Source of the DNA: an uncultured Eubacteriales bacterium
GTDB taxonomy: Bacteria; Bacillota; Clostridia; Oscillospirales; Oscillospiraceae
NCBI GenBank assembly: GCA_900549645.1
Contig: URPD01000008.1
Span: 1 to 49,813, forward strand
Direction of reading: 5' to 3'
Length of the DNA stretch: 49,813 nt
Shown: one piece after another, positions 7,539 to 15,415 of the stretch
How positions within the stretch are numbered: position 1 is the first letter of the stretch
How the letters are laid out: each line of letters starts with the position of its first letter
The notes under the pieces: generated by a model
Seen by the model: the letters and a program-made list of their open reading frames with translations, nothing else
Databases searched by the model: none
What the model was told of the DNA's origin: nothing
Made by a program: the position numbers and the translations under genes

Positions 7539-8663
7539 ATGACGGAAATTTATCTTATTCGGCACGCACAGGCCGAGGGCAACCTCTACCGCATGATGCA
7601 GGGGCACTGGGACGGCTCCGTGACGGCGCTCGGCCTGAAGCAGATCGACGCGCTGGCGGAGCGCTTCCGCACGGTGCATGTCGATGCGCTGTACGCAAGC
7701 GACCTCTACCGCACCCGCCTGACCGCCTCCGCGATCACGCGGTATCACGACCTGCCCATGCAACTGCGCCCCGCCCTGCGCGAGATAAATGTCGGCTCGT
7801 GGGAGGCCAGATTTTTCGGCGACGTGGCCTACGAGCAGCCGGAGGCCATGCACGATTTCATCTTCGACCCCGAAAAGTGGCAGGCGCCCGGCGCGGAGAC
7901 CTACGCCGAGGTCGGGCAGCGCGCCTACGCGGAGCTTATCCGCATCGCGGAAGCGAACGACGGGAAGAGCGTCGTTGTCGTGAGTCACGGCGTGACCATT
8001 CTGTGCCTGCTGTCGCGGATCCTCGGCATCGGTCTCGGCGACAAAGAGCACCTGCCCATATGCGGCAACACCGGCGTAACGCTGCTGCACTTTGAAAGCG
8101 GCGCGTTCAGCCCGGTATTCATCAACGACGTCAGTCACCTGAGCGCGCTCGGCATGAAGCCATGGCAGAAGACGCCCGATATGCGCGGCGAGAGCTTCGA
8201 TCCACGTGAGGACGCGGGATACTACAAGCGCTGCTACTCCGACGCGTGGCTCGCCGCGCACGGGAATCTCAACGGCTACTCCGCGGAGCCGTATTATGCC
8301 GCCGCGGTGCGGCACTATGAGCACGACCACGCGGCTGTGATAAAAATTTACGACAAGGACAAGCCCGCCGGGCTTATCGACCTCGACACCGAGCGCGGCG
8401 CACACGCTGGCTACGGCTGGATCTCGCTTCTGTACCTCACGCCGGAGTACCGCGGTATCGGCTGTGGGATACAGCTCCTCGGCCGCGCGATAGTGCACTA
8501 TGAGGCGCTTGGCCGCCGCGCCCTGCGGCTGCACGTCGCGGACGACAATGCCGCCGCGCTCGCGTTCTATCGGCGCTACGGCTTCGATGAACTGAGCTCT
8601 GAGCCGGGCAGCAGCGGAAGGCTCCTTCTGATGGAGAAGAAGATCGGAGGCCGCAATGTCTGA
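7539..8663 (+). CDS. Histidine phosphatase / GNAT acetyltransferase fusion
   Basis: This 374-residue protein joins two enzymes. Residues 1 to about 205 are a histidine-phosphatase (phosphoglycerate-mutase-like) domain, with the nucleophile motif YLIRHAQAEGN (His9) and the second histidine in VVVSHGVT (His150). Residues from about 220 to 370 are a GNAT N-acetyltransferase, with YLTPEYRGIGCGIQLLGRA as the acetyl-CoA loop and LRLHVADDNAAALAFYRRYG as the C-terminal strand-helix. A GGAGG site 8 bases upstream sets the ATG. It heads an operon with an overlapping phosphoesterase gene. Substrates of both domains are unknown; the fusion suggests they act on the same small molecule or protein. Confidence 0.88.
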   Translation: MTEIYLIRHAQAEGNLYRMMQGHWDGSVTALGLKQIDALAERFRTVHVDALYASDLYRTRLTASAITRYHDLPMQLRPALREINVGSWEARFFGDVAYEQPEAMHDFIFDPEKWQAPGAETYAEVGQRAYAELIRIAEANDGKSVVVVSHGVTILCLLSRILGIGLGDKEHLPICGNTGVTLLHFESGAFSPVFINDVSHLSALGMKPWQKTPDMRGESFDPREDAGYYKRCYSDAWLAAHGNLNGYSAEPYYAAAVRHYEHDHAAVIKIYDKDKPAGLIDLDTERGAHAGYGWISLLYLTPEYRGIGCGIQLLGRAIVHYEALGRRALRLHVADDNAAALAFYRRYGFDELSSEPGSSGRLLLMEKKIGGRNV

Positions 8664-9756
8664 ATTCGACATGCCCGCGCGGATAAAGCGCCTGCGTCTC
8701 CCGCCGGGGCGGCGCATCATCGCGGTGTCCGACATTCACGGAAACCTGCCGTATCTCAAAGGTCTATTGAAAAAAATCCGCTTCGACGCGGACGATATTC
8801 TCATCATCGACGGCGACTTCCTCGAAAAAGGGCCGGACAGCCTCGGTACGCTCAGATACATCATGCAGCTGAGCGAAGCCGGAAACGTATACACGGTCTG
8901 CGGCAACTGCGACGGCTGGGATGACATTTTCCGTATGCCGCCTGAGGCCGACGAGCACCTGCTGCACTACATGATGCACAAGAAATGCGGCCTGCTGTGG
9001 GAAATGTGCAACGCCGCCGGTATCGACCCCTTCGAGCTGGAGGGGCTGGCCGAGTGCAAAAAGCAGCTTTTCAACAGCTTCACCGAGGAATGGAAGTTTA
9101 TCTCCCGCCTGCCGCACGCCATCGAGACGAAAAACTACGTTTTCGCCCACGCCGCTATGCGGGACGACAAGCCCCTCTCCGCGCACACCGCCGGGGAGCT
9201 GATGCGCTGTGACGCATTTATGAACACCGGCCGCAGTTTTGAGAAATGGGTCATCGTCGGGCACTGGCCGGTCGTGCTGTACGGTACGGACAGAGTCTGC
9301 GCGAACCCGATAGTTGACCGCGAGCACCATATCGTCAGTATCGATGGCGGCTGTGTGCTCAAGGACGACGGGCAGCTCAACGCCCTGATAATTCCGTGGG
9401 ACGGAAGCGACAGCTTCGGCTATGTCTACTACGACCCCTTCCCCGTGCGCCGTGTGCTCCGCGATCAGGCCGAGGGCGGGCGCTCGTATTACATCCGTTG
9501 GGGCGACAGCCGGGTGCAGGTGCTGGAGCGGGGCGAGGAATTCTCCCGCTGCCGCCACGTCCGCACCGGGTATGAGATGGATATTCTTACAAAATATCTC
9601 TTTTCCGACGGCGAGTTCACCGACTGCAACGACTGCACCGATTACGTCCCGTCGCTCAAGCACGGCGATCTCGTCAGTGTCGTGGAGACCACGAGCCGCG
9701 GATACCTGATAAAAACAAACGGCCTTTCAGGCTGGTATTTCGGAGAACTTGAATGA
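8656..9756 (+). CDS. Metallophosphoesterase with C-terminal SH3-like domain
   Basis: The 366-residue product carries calcineurin-type phosphoesterase motifs: AVSDIHGNLPYL (D-x-H), IIDGDFLEKGPDS (GD) and VCGNCDGW in place of GNHD, with VGHWPV and VSIDGG later. The last 35 residues (GDLVSVVETTSRGYLIKTNG then LSGWYFGE) look like a bacterial SH3 domain. Where most relatives have GNHD this has GNCD, so the asparagine is kept and the histidine is lost; the overall order otherwise resembles serine/threonine protein phosphatases. It starts 8 bases inside the preceding gene behind a GGAGG, indicating translational coupling with the phosphatase/GNAT fusion. Confidence 0.85.
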   Translation: MSEFDMPARIKRLRLPPGRRIIAVSDIHGNLPYLKGLLKKIRFDADDILIIDGDFLEKGPDSLGTLRYIMQLSEAGNVYTVCGNCDGWDDIFRMPPEADEHLLHYMMHKKCGLLWEMCNAAGIDPFELEGLAECKKQLFNSFTEEWKFISRLPHAIETKNYVFAHAAMRDDKPLSAHTAGELMRCDAFMNTGRSFEKWVIVGHWPVVLYGTDRVCANPIVDREHHIVSIDGGCVLKDDGQLNALIIPWDGSDSFGYVYYDPFPVRRVLRDQAEGGRSYYIRWGDSRVQVLERGEEFSRCRHVRTGYEMDILTKYLFSDGEFTDCNDCTDYVPSLKHGDLVSVVETTSRGYLIKTNGLSGWYFGELE

Positions 9757-10031
9757 GTGAGCTTCTGAAAATTCTGCTCATATGGCTTGCGGCGTTCAGC
9801 GTAATCGCGTTCGCGCTGATGGGCATAGACAAAAGCAAAGCGCGGCGCGGCGCACGGCGCATCCCGGAGAAAACGCTGTTTCTGTTCACGCTGCTCGGCG
9901 GCGGCATCGGCGGCACTCTCGGCATGTACGTGTTCCATCACAAGACCCGCCACTGGTACTTCGCTGTGTTCTTCCCGCTCATCGCCATAGCGCAGATCGC
10001 GCTGTGCGCATGGCTGGTCATCAAGTTTTAA
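9753..10031 (+). CDS. DUF1294 small membrane protein
   Basis: This 92-residue protein has a first membrane helix (residues 5-24), the family stretch LMGIDKSKARRGARRIPEKT, a second helix containing LLGGGIGGTLGMYVF followed by HHKTRHWYF, and a third helix at the end. That pattern is typical of DUF1294 proteins, whose function is not known. It overlaps the phosphoesterase gene by ATGA and is followed directly by a strong terminator, so it is the last gene of this three-gene operon. Confidence 0.88.
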   Translation: MSELLKILLIWLAAFSVIAFALMGIDKSKARRGARRIPEKTLFLFTLLGGGIGGTLGMYVFHHKTRHWYFAVFFPLIAIAQIALCAWLVIKF

Positions 10032-10041
10032 CTATAAGAAT

Positions 10042-10079
10042 AAACGGCGGCGAAGCTTGCGCTTCACCGCCGTTTTTGT
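10042..10079 (+). terminator. Terminator of the phosphatase-DUF1294 operon
   Basis: A long GC-rich hairpin (AAACGGCGG paired with CCGCCGTTT, extended by GAAGC/GCTTC around a short loop) ends in a T run, 10 bases past the DUF1294 stop codon. Confidence 0.85.
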
Positions 10080-10154
10080 CATTTCTGATCCGTACACCCG
10101 GCACAGCCCATAAGCCGGCCGTTAATTCAAATTATCTAAAGCTTCTAAAATGAT

Positions 10155-10388
10155 TCACGTGTCGAGTACACGCGCTTTTTTATATTCACTCCATCCGAGC
10201 CGCTGCCCACAGCGGTCGCAGAACGCAGTGTAATCCCGCTCCAGCGAGCAGCCGCACCGCGGGCACACCGCATAATATGACGCGCAAAGCATCCTTTTGC
10301 TTCTTATCTGCATTACGCGCCGATAGCCTTCACAATCTGTATTCATTTCACATCGACAGAACATTTTCTCCCGCACGGGCGAACTCAT
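10155..10388 (-). CDS. Small zinc-ribbon protein
   Basis: This 77-residue frame ends with two Cys pairs, VCPRCGCSL and FCDRCGQRLGW, the spacing of a zinc ribbon. The first half has three more Cys. It starts on the ATGA that ends the XRE gene, so the two are translationally coupled. No catalytic motif is seen; such ribbons usually bind nucleic acid or protein. A shorter start at one of the internal Met codons is possible. I see no clear terminator after it. Confidence 0.65.
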   Translation of the reverse strand: MSSPVREKMFCRCEMNTDCEGYRRVMQIRSKRMLCASYYAVCPRCGCSLERDYTAFCDRCGQRLGWSEYKKARVLDT

Positions 10389-10765
10389 TCGTCCTCATGC
10401 GGAACGTTTTCCCCCTTTTCTTCGAGCTGTGCTTCCAGCTTATAGAGTCTGTCGGAAATTGCGGTCAGAAATTGATTCACCGCTAGGAACTCCTTCTCGA
10501 TGGGCTCCAGCAGTGGGTGCAGATTTTTGCCGGGAGGCTGCGGTTTGTCGGCGGAGCTTATCCCGGATACCAGTTCGGCGGGAGTTATACCCATCCTCTC
10601 GGCTATCAGCTCTATGGTATCCAAGCGCATATTCTGCTGGCAGTTGAGATACGCCTGCAAAGATGACTTTCCTATGCCAAGCTCCTTGGAGAATTCGGTC
10701 AACGATAGCTGGCTTTCTTCCATCGCAGCCCGCATAGCCGCTGCAATGTTCTTCTGTATATTCAA
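10385..10765 (-). CDS. XRE-family transcriptional regulator (TTG start)
   Basis: The product is 126 residues. Residues about 8-60 form a Cro/CI-type helix-turn-helix (SLTEFSKELGIGKSSLQAYL then LDTIELIAERMGITPAEL); the rest ends in a predicted coiled-coil helix with FLTAISDRLYKLEAQLEEK. The start is decided by the ribosome site GGGAGG, which lies 9 bases before the TTG at 10765; another TTG at 10774 directly abuts that site and is unlikely. The gene lies downstream of about 270 nt of strongly structured leader RNA and is coupled to a zinc-ribbon protein. Its targets cannot be told. Confidence 0.85.
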   Translation of the reverse strand: MNIQKNIAAAMRAAMEESQLSLTEFSKELGIGKSSLQAYLNCQQNMRLDTIELIAERMGITPAELVSGISSADKPQPPGKNLHPLLEPIEKEFLAVNQFLTAISDRLYKLEAQLEEKGENVPHEDE

Positions 10766-10794
10766 GCCGATCAACCTCCCAGCTATAAGAATAG

Positions 10795-11046
10795 AAAAGC
10801 GCAGCCGTAAGGTAAAGACCAGCTTTTCGGCTTATCGTACCGGCTTTCCGGTACGGTGCCCGCGCGACGCCGCGCGCGGGAGCCGACAGCAACCGTCTGA
10901 GACCCAAGTACCCAGTCAGGCCAAATGTTCTCCGCATCCCGCCCTTGTTGATTTTGCGGTCCCTTAAAATCAATAAACCTCCGACACTGCGGAGGTTTGC
11001 ATAGGCGCAGCTCTATCCGGCGAACCTTCGGATAGGCTATGGCCTA
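10795..11046 (-). ncRNA. Large structured RNA ahead of the XRE gene, possibly raiA-like
   Basis: Between a good promoter and the XRE gene lie about 250 nt rich in perfect stems. On the minus strand I can pair ATAGGC at 11042-11047 with 11001-11006 or 11032-11037, 11029-11034 with 11014-11019 (TATCCG/CGGATA), 10990-10997 with 10976-10983 (AACCTCCG/CGGAGGTT), 10966-10973 with 10948-10955 (TTGATTTT/AAAATCAA), and 10848-10855 with 10836-10843 (CGTACCGG/CCGGTACG). GCGGGA (10937-10942) can pair with TCCCGC (10876-10881), a long-range closure that competes with a local GC hairpin at 10859-10880. The single-stranded core CTGACTGGGTACTTGGGTC reminds me of the clostridial raiA RNA, but this is from memory and unverified. 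No terminator separates it from the XRE gene. Confidence 0.55.
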
Positions 11047-11050
11047 TTAG

Positions 11051-11080
11051 AATATAGAACATATCGTGATGCTTTGTCAA
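11051..11080 (-). promoter_or_regulatory. Promoter of the structured RNA and XRE gene
   Basis: TTGACA (11075-11080) on the minus strand is followed after 17-18 bases by CTATAT/TATATT (11051-11057). The transcript would start near 11045, right at the first stem of the structured RNA. Confidence 0.7.
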
Positions 11081-11157
11081 GCTTTAAAATTGCTTTAAAA
11101 ATTCCATTTTATGGCTTTTTCAATATTTTTCCGTATTTATTTCCTTTAAATGTATAT

Positions 11158-11194
11158 AAACGGAGCTGTCACCGGCTGTGACAGCTCCGTTTCG
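11158..11194 (-). terminator. Terminator after the GH2-GH36 operon
   Basis: A perfect hairpin of about 15 bp (AACGGAGCTGTCAC and its complement) lies 14 bases past the stop codon at 11208. The tail on the minus strand is TTTATATAC, a weak U tract. Confidence 0.65.
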
Positions 11195-11207
11195 CTTATC
11201 CGGATTA

Positions 11208-12158
11208 TTACGGCAGCTCCTTTATCACCAGACCCTTGAGGGTTCTGTGCGTTTTCTTCAGGATGAAATAAATTCCAACCGCCGCAAACAGGACACCCAT
11301 GCCGAGATTGCGCAGCACGACAGACTGATATTCCGGCGCATTCACGAACAGCGCCAGAACCAGAGTCGGCGCGTCGCCGTATACGAAGCCGGGCAGAGTC
11401 CCGGCGGCGATCTCCTTGATAAGCGCTATTGTCTCGCCGCCGAATGTGCCGAGCACGACGCCCAGCAGCGACATTATCAGCACTATCACGATCTTGCCCT
11501 TGCCCTGCTTGCCGTGCAGGAGGTCATAGCCCTTGACGGAAAATAGCGCGATTAGCAGGCCGCCCACGACCGAGATGCGGCCAAGCATGTATATCAGCGC
11601 CCAGACGATCGCGCCGACCACCGCACCGAGAAGCGCGCCGAGGAGTCCCGCGCCGTAATTGCCGGTGACGTTCTCCTTCGCCGCGGCCTCTTCACGGCGC
11701 GTATCGCTCTCGATGCGCTCACGGCAGGCTCTGTGCAGCTTCACGGGCACGTCGTTGAGGAGCAGCCAGCTCTCCGTGCCGTCGAAGGGCTGTCCGCAGC
11801 AGGAGCAGACGTCCGCCTTAGTTGCGCCGCAGGCGTCGAGTATCGGGAAGAAGAAGTCGAAAAACTCGTTCATCTTCTTCAGCGTGCCGACGGTGTCGTT
11901 GAATACCACCACGATGCCGTCGTCCATCGGGGTCAGTTCCCTGACGCGGTATTCCTTCTGATAATTCACCTGTCCGAGACGCGAGAAAAATTCGCTCTTC
12001 GCGTTCGCGTCCTGTATGCTTGTGCTGAGCATCATGGTCTTGGTGCCGCTGCCGTCCCAGAACGCCGCGGAGTAGCCGTGGAACGTACCATAGGCAAGGC
12101 CGTTTGCAACCTTCATGCCGTTTTCATTGGCAAGCTTTTTCAGTCCGGTGCCTATCAT
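11208..12158 (-). CDS. Membrane protein with a soluble zinc-binding N-terminal half
   Basis: This 316-residue protein was not recognised. The N-terminal 150 residues are soluble and contain CSCCGQPF and, 27 residues on, HRACRERI, a possible CxxC...HxxC zinc site. From about residue 165 there are five or six hydrophobic segments rich in Gly (GAGLLGALLGAVVGAIVWALI), and the tail is basic. The start at 12158 follows GGGGAGA. It is the last gene of the GH2-ACT-PFL-GH36 operon, 19 bases after GH36, and is followed by a terminator. The architecture suggests a membrane protein with a small metal-stabilised sensor or assembly domain; no function is claimed. Confidence 0.7.
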   Translation of the reverse strand: MIGTGLKKLANENGMKVANGLAYGTFHGYSAAFWDGSGTKTMMLSTSIQDANAKSEFFSRLGQVNYQKEYRVRELTPMDDGIVVVFNDTVGTLKKMNEFFDFFFPILDACGATKADVCSCCGQPFDGTESWLLLNDVPVKLHRACRERIESDTRREEAAAKENVTGNYGAGLLGALLGAVVGAIVWALIYMLGRISVVGGLLIALFSVKGYDLLHGKQGKGKIVIVLIMSLLGVVLGTFGGETIALIKEIAAGTLPGFVYGDAPTLVLALFVNAPEYQSVVLRNLGMGVLFAAVGIYFILKKTHRTLKGLVIKELP

Positions 12159-12177
12159 ATCTTTTCTCCCCGTTTTA

Positions 12178-13758
12178 TTATTCTATTTCCAGCACCTGCT
12201 CGGTGCCGTCCAAGTCGTAGTATACGGTAAGGCCGTTATCGGTGTCAACACGTATATTCTCCGCCCGCGCCGAGAGCGTGCGCAGACGCTCATACAGCGC
12301 TGCGGCCTCGCCGCCGTATTCGCCCATGTTGTCCGAGGTCAGAAACAGTGTGCCAAACAGGCTGTTGACGACCGCAAGCTTATATTTATCCGTCTCGCTC
12401 AGGCGGATATTGCTCTCGCGGAGGAAGAACACGTCCGGGTCGTTCCCGAAGGCGCGGCCATTGAGCTGGCGGCGCGAGATGCTGTTGCCGATGGCCTGCC
12501 GGGTCGAGACGCGTTCGCGGTTCGTGTGGCGCATGATGAGGCTGTTGTCCCAGTCAAGCCCGACGTCACAGCTTATGCGGCAGTAATCCACAAGCCCGAA
12601 CGACGGCATCAGCGGTACGCCGCAGCCAAGGATGAGCTTATCCCCGCACAGGCGGCGGAGCAGCTCCATCGCGCGTGTCATGCGTCCGGCGCGGCTCTCG
12701 CGCACGTCACCGAATGGCGCGGCGGCATAGAGGAAATCGAGCTTCACAAGGTCGAAGCCCCAGTCGTTCAGTACAAGGCTGAAGGTCTGCTCAAGATAGC
12801 GCACGAACTCCGCGTTGTCGATATCCAGCGCGTAGAAGCCGCCCCAGTTGCTGCCGCAGTACCACGGCTTGCCGTCATGCAGCAGGAGCCAGTCCGGGTG
12901 CTCACGGAATATCTTTGAATCCTTCTGGCACACGAAGGGCGCAAGCCACAGCCCCGCGAGAAAGCCGCGGCCATGGATGTCCCCGACCGTGCCTTTAAGC
13001 CCGTCCGGGAACTTTTTCGCGTCCGTCTCCAGCCAGTCGCCGGCGGCAGGCTCCCAGCCGTCGTCTATCTGGAACAGGTCGCCGGGCAGCATATGCTCCG
13101 CACAGCCAGTGAGATCGCCCGTGATACTCTCGGCGTCGATATTCTGATAGCGGTTATACCAGCTCGAATAGCCGCACAGCCGTTTTGCGCCGCGGCTTTT
13201 CACGCCCATCGCCGCAAACCAGCCGTCGAATACCGCGTCCTCGCCGCCCTCGGCATAGTAAAGCTCCAGCGCCGGGAACACCCCGCCGCAACGGACACCC
13301 GCGCAGTCGCGCGATATGGTCAGTACGCCGCAGCGGCTGTCGTAGCGAAGCAGGGTATAGCCCGCGCGCTCATCGAGGGACGCGATGAGCCGGTAATTCC
13401 CGCCGCGGCGGAAATAGCAGTAGCTCTCGCCGTGCATGACGCCGGGGGTCTGCGGGTAATCAACGAAGAAATAGTCGCCGTAACGGTCTATGCCGAATTT
13501 GTCGATGACGAATTTTGGCAGCTTCCCCATGCCGCGCGTAAAGCCGTGCTTGCCCTGCTCCGGGCAATACGTCCACGTCTGGTAGCCATTGACGAAGAAG
13601 CGCTCGTCCTCAGCCATCGTGATATTCACGCGCGCCGTGACAGCCTTTACCCTGCCCTCAGGCAGCACGGGTTTTATCCGTATGCAGCCGGGGCGAAGCT
13701 CCTCGCTGCCGTGGAGCCGGAAGCCGCCCTCAAGCTCGATCATGTAGTCCAGCTTCAT
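12178..13758 (-). CDS. GH36-type alpha-galactosidase-like glycoside hydrolase
   Basis: The 526-residue product matches clan D retaining glycosidases. After an N-terminal beta domain come GDLFQIDDGWEP (about residues 227-237), AGLWLAPFV, the nucleophile segment FDLVKLDFLYAA (Asp341) and the acid/base segment DYCRISCDVGLDW (Asp398). There is no signal peptide, so it acts in the cytoplasm on imported oligosaccharides such as melibiose or raffinose-type sugars. It lacks the long N- and C-terminal parts of the largest GH36 enzymes. AGGAGG precedes the ATG. It follows the PFL gene by 18 bases, in an operon that also holds a GH2 enzyme. Confidence 0.85.
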   Translation of the reverse strand: MKLDYMIELEGGFRLHGSEELRPGCIRIKPVLPEGRVKAVTARVNITMAEDERFFVNGYQTWTYCPEQGKHGFTRGMGKLPKFVIDKFGIDRYGDYFFVDYPQTPGVMHGESYCYFRRGGNYRLIASLDERAGYTLLRYDSRCGVLTISRDCAGVRCGGVFPALELYYAEGGEDAVFDGWFAAMGVKSRGAKRLCGYSSWYNRYQNIDAESITGDLTGCAEHMLPGDLFQIDDGWEPAAGDWLETDAKKFPDGLKGTVGDIHGRGFLAGLWLAPFVCQKDSKIFREHPDWLLLHDGKPWYCGSNWGGFYALDIDNAEFVRYLEQTFSLVLNDWGFDLVKLDFLYAAAPFGDVRESRAGRMTRAMELLRRLCGDKLILGCGVPLMPSFGLVDYCRISCDVGLDWDNSLIMRHTNRERVSTRQAIGNSISRRQLNGRAFGNDPDVFFLRESNIRLSETDKYKLAVVNSLFGTLFLTSDNMGEYGGEAAALYERLRTLSARAENIRVDTDNGLTVYYDLDGTEQVLEIE

Positions 13759-13776
13759 GTGTTCCCTCCTGTATTT

Positions 13777-15135
13777 TCAGTTTTTAAGGCTCTGCATCGG
13801 CGCGGGTATCCGCCCGCCGCGAGCCACGAATTCCGCACTTGAAAACGGGTGCACCCGCTGCACCGGGGCGGAGCCGAGCAGTCCGCCGAACTCCACCGTG
13901 TCGCCGACCTTGCAGCCCGGCGCGGGGATAAGGCGCACGGCGGTGGTCTTGCTGTTGACCATGCCTATCGCCGCCTCGTCCGCGATAATCGCGGATATCG
14001 TCTCGGCGCTCGTGTCGCCGGGGACGGCAATCATGTCAAGCCCGACCGAGCACACGCAGGTCATGGCTTCAAGCTTGTCTATCGTCAGCGCGCCGGACGC
14101 CGCGGCGGCGATCATGCCCTCGTCCTCGCTGACGGGGATGAACGCGCCGGAAAGGCCGCCGACGGACGAGGACGCCATCACGCCGCCCTTCTTCACGGCA
14201 TCGTTCAGGAGCGCGAGCGCGGCGGTTGTGCCGTGGGTTCCGCAGACCTCAAGCCCCATTTCCTCAAGGATGCGCGCGACGGAGTCGCCGACGGCGGGCG
14301 TCGGCGCGAGCGACAGGTCGACGATGCCGAAGGGCGTGTCGAGCCGGCGGCTCGCCTCCTGCGCGACGAGCTGTCCCATGCGCGTGATGCGGAACGCCGT
14401 TTTCTTCACCGTCTCTGCCACGACGTCAAACGGTTGCCCCTTGACGGCCTTGAGCGCGTGATGCACGACGCCCGGCCCGGACACGCCGACGTTTATGACC
14501 TTCTCCGGCTCTCCGACTCCGTGGAACGCGCCCGCCATGAATGGGTTATCTTCCACGGCGTTGCAGAACACGACGAGCTTCGCACAGCCGAAGCCGCCGT
14601 GCGCGGCGGTCAGCTCCGCTGTGCGCTTGATGGTCTGTCCCATGAGTGCGACCGCATCCATGTTTATCCCGGCCTTGGTAGAGCCGACGTTCACTGACGA
14701 ACAGACAAGCTCCGTCGTCGCCAGCGCTTCAGGTATGGCGGCTATGAGCTTTCTGTCCGCCTCGGTCATACCCTTCTGCACCAGTGCCGAGAAGCCGCCG
14801 ATGAAGTTCACGCCCGTGGTCTTTGCGGCAGCGTCGAGCGCGGCGGCGAAGGGGACGTAATCCTCCGTCTCCGACGCGGCGGCGACAAGCGCCATCGGCG
14901 TCACGGAGATGCGCTTATTGACTATCGGAATGCCGAACTCCCGCTCTATCTCCTCGCCCGTTGTGACAAGCTTTTCGGCGCAGCGCGTGATCTTGTCGTA
15001 TATCTTCCGGCAGGCGGCCTTCGGGTCAGGATCCGCGCAGGACAGCAGCGATATTCCCATCGTTATGGTACGGATATCGAGGTGCTGCTGATCTATCATG
15101 TTTATGGTTTCGAGAATGTCATTGCGATTCAGCAC
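13777..15135 (-). CDS. PFL family (UPF0210/DUF711) protein
   Basis: This 452-residue protein belongs to UPF0210, a family related in fold to glycyl-radical pyruvate formate-lyase but of unknown function. Typical stretches are MIDQQHLDIRTITMGISLL near the start, NFIGGFSALVQKGMT, SSVNVGSTKAGINMDAV and GTHGTTAALALLNDAVKKGG. I chose the GTG at 15135, giving the length usual for the family; the frame stays open to 15225 but into the ACT gene. The upstream partner is a small ACT-domain protein, the standard pair for this family. The pair is unusual in lying between two sugar hydrolases. Confidence 0.88.
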   Translation of the reverse strand: MLNRNDILETINMIDQQHLDIRTITMGISLLSCADPDPKAACRKIYDKITRCAEKLVTTGEEIEREFGIPIVNKRISVTPMALVAAASETEDYVPFAAALDAAAKTTGVNFIGGFSALVQKGMTEADRKLIAAIPEALATTELVCSSVNVGSTKAGINMDAVALMGQTIKRTAELTAAHGGFGCAKLVVFCNAVEDNPFMAGAFHGVGEPEKVINVGVSGPGVVHHALKAVKGQPFDVVAETVKKTAFRITRMGQLVAQEASRRLDTPFGIVDLSLAPTPAVGDSVARILEEMGLEVCGTHGTTAALALLNDAVKKGGVMASSSVGGLSGAFIPVSEDEGMIAAAASGALTIDKLEAMTCVCSVGLDMIAVPGDTSAETISAIIADEAAIGMVNSKTTAVRLIPAPGCKVGDTVEFGGLLGSAPVQRVHPFSSAEFVARGGRIPAPMQSLKN

Positions 15136-15145
15136 GGCGCACCTC

Positions 15146-15415
15146 TCAAATCCTGTGCATGGCGTTGAAGATGTCCTCGCGCTGGATGCGGATGGAGAGA
15201 CTCTGCTCCGTCCCGGCGCGCTCAAGCTGATCCGCCAGCTCCGAGAACGACACCTCGCAGGCCGAGACGTCCACGAGCATTATCATCGTGAAATACTCCT
15301 GCATGATCGTCTGGCTGATGTCCAGAATGTTGACGTTGTGGCTCGCCATCAGCGCGCAGACCGACGCGATTATGCCGACTCTGTCCTTGCCTATGACCGT
15401 TACTATTGCTTTCAT
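15146..15415 (-). CDS. ACT domain protein (UPF0237)
   Basis: The 89-residue product is a single ACT domain: MKAIVTVIGKDRVGIIASVC, then ASHNVNILDISQTIMQEYFT and a terminal strand. ACT domains bind small ligands, often amino acids, and this subfamily is regularly paired with PFL/UPF0210 proteins, for which it may be a regulatory subunit. It begins on the last four bases of the GH2 gene (ATGA overlap) and ends 10 bases before the PFL start. Confidence 0.93.
   Translation of the reverse strand: MKAIVTVIGKDRVGIIASVCALMASHNVNILDISQTIMQEYFTMIMLVDVSACEVSFSELADQLERAGTEQSLSIRIQREDIFNAMHRI

Noticed and set aside
10440..10973. A 177-codon frame over the XRE gene and its leader
   Set aside because: It overlaps the XRE frame, has no family motif and translates the stems of the structured RNA.
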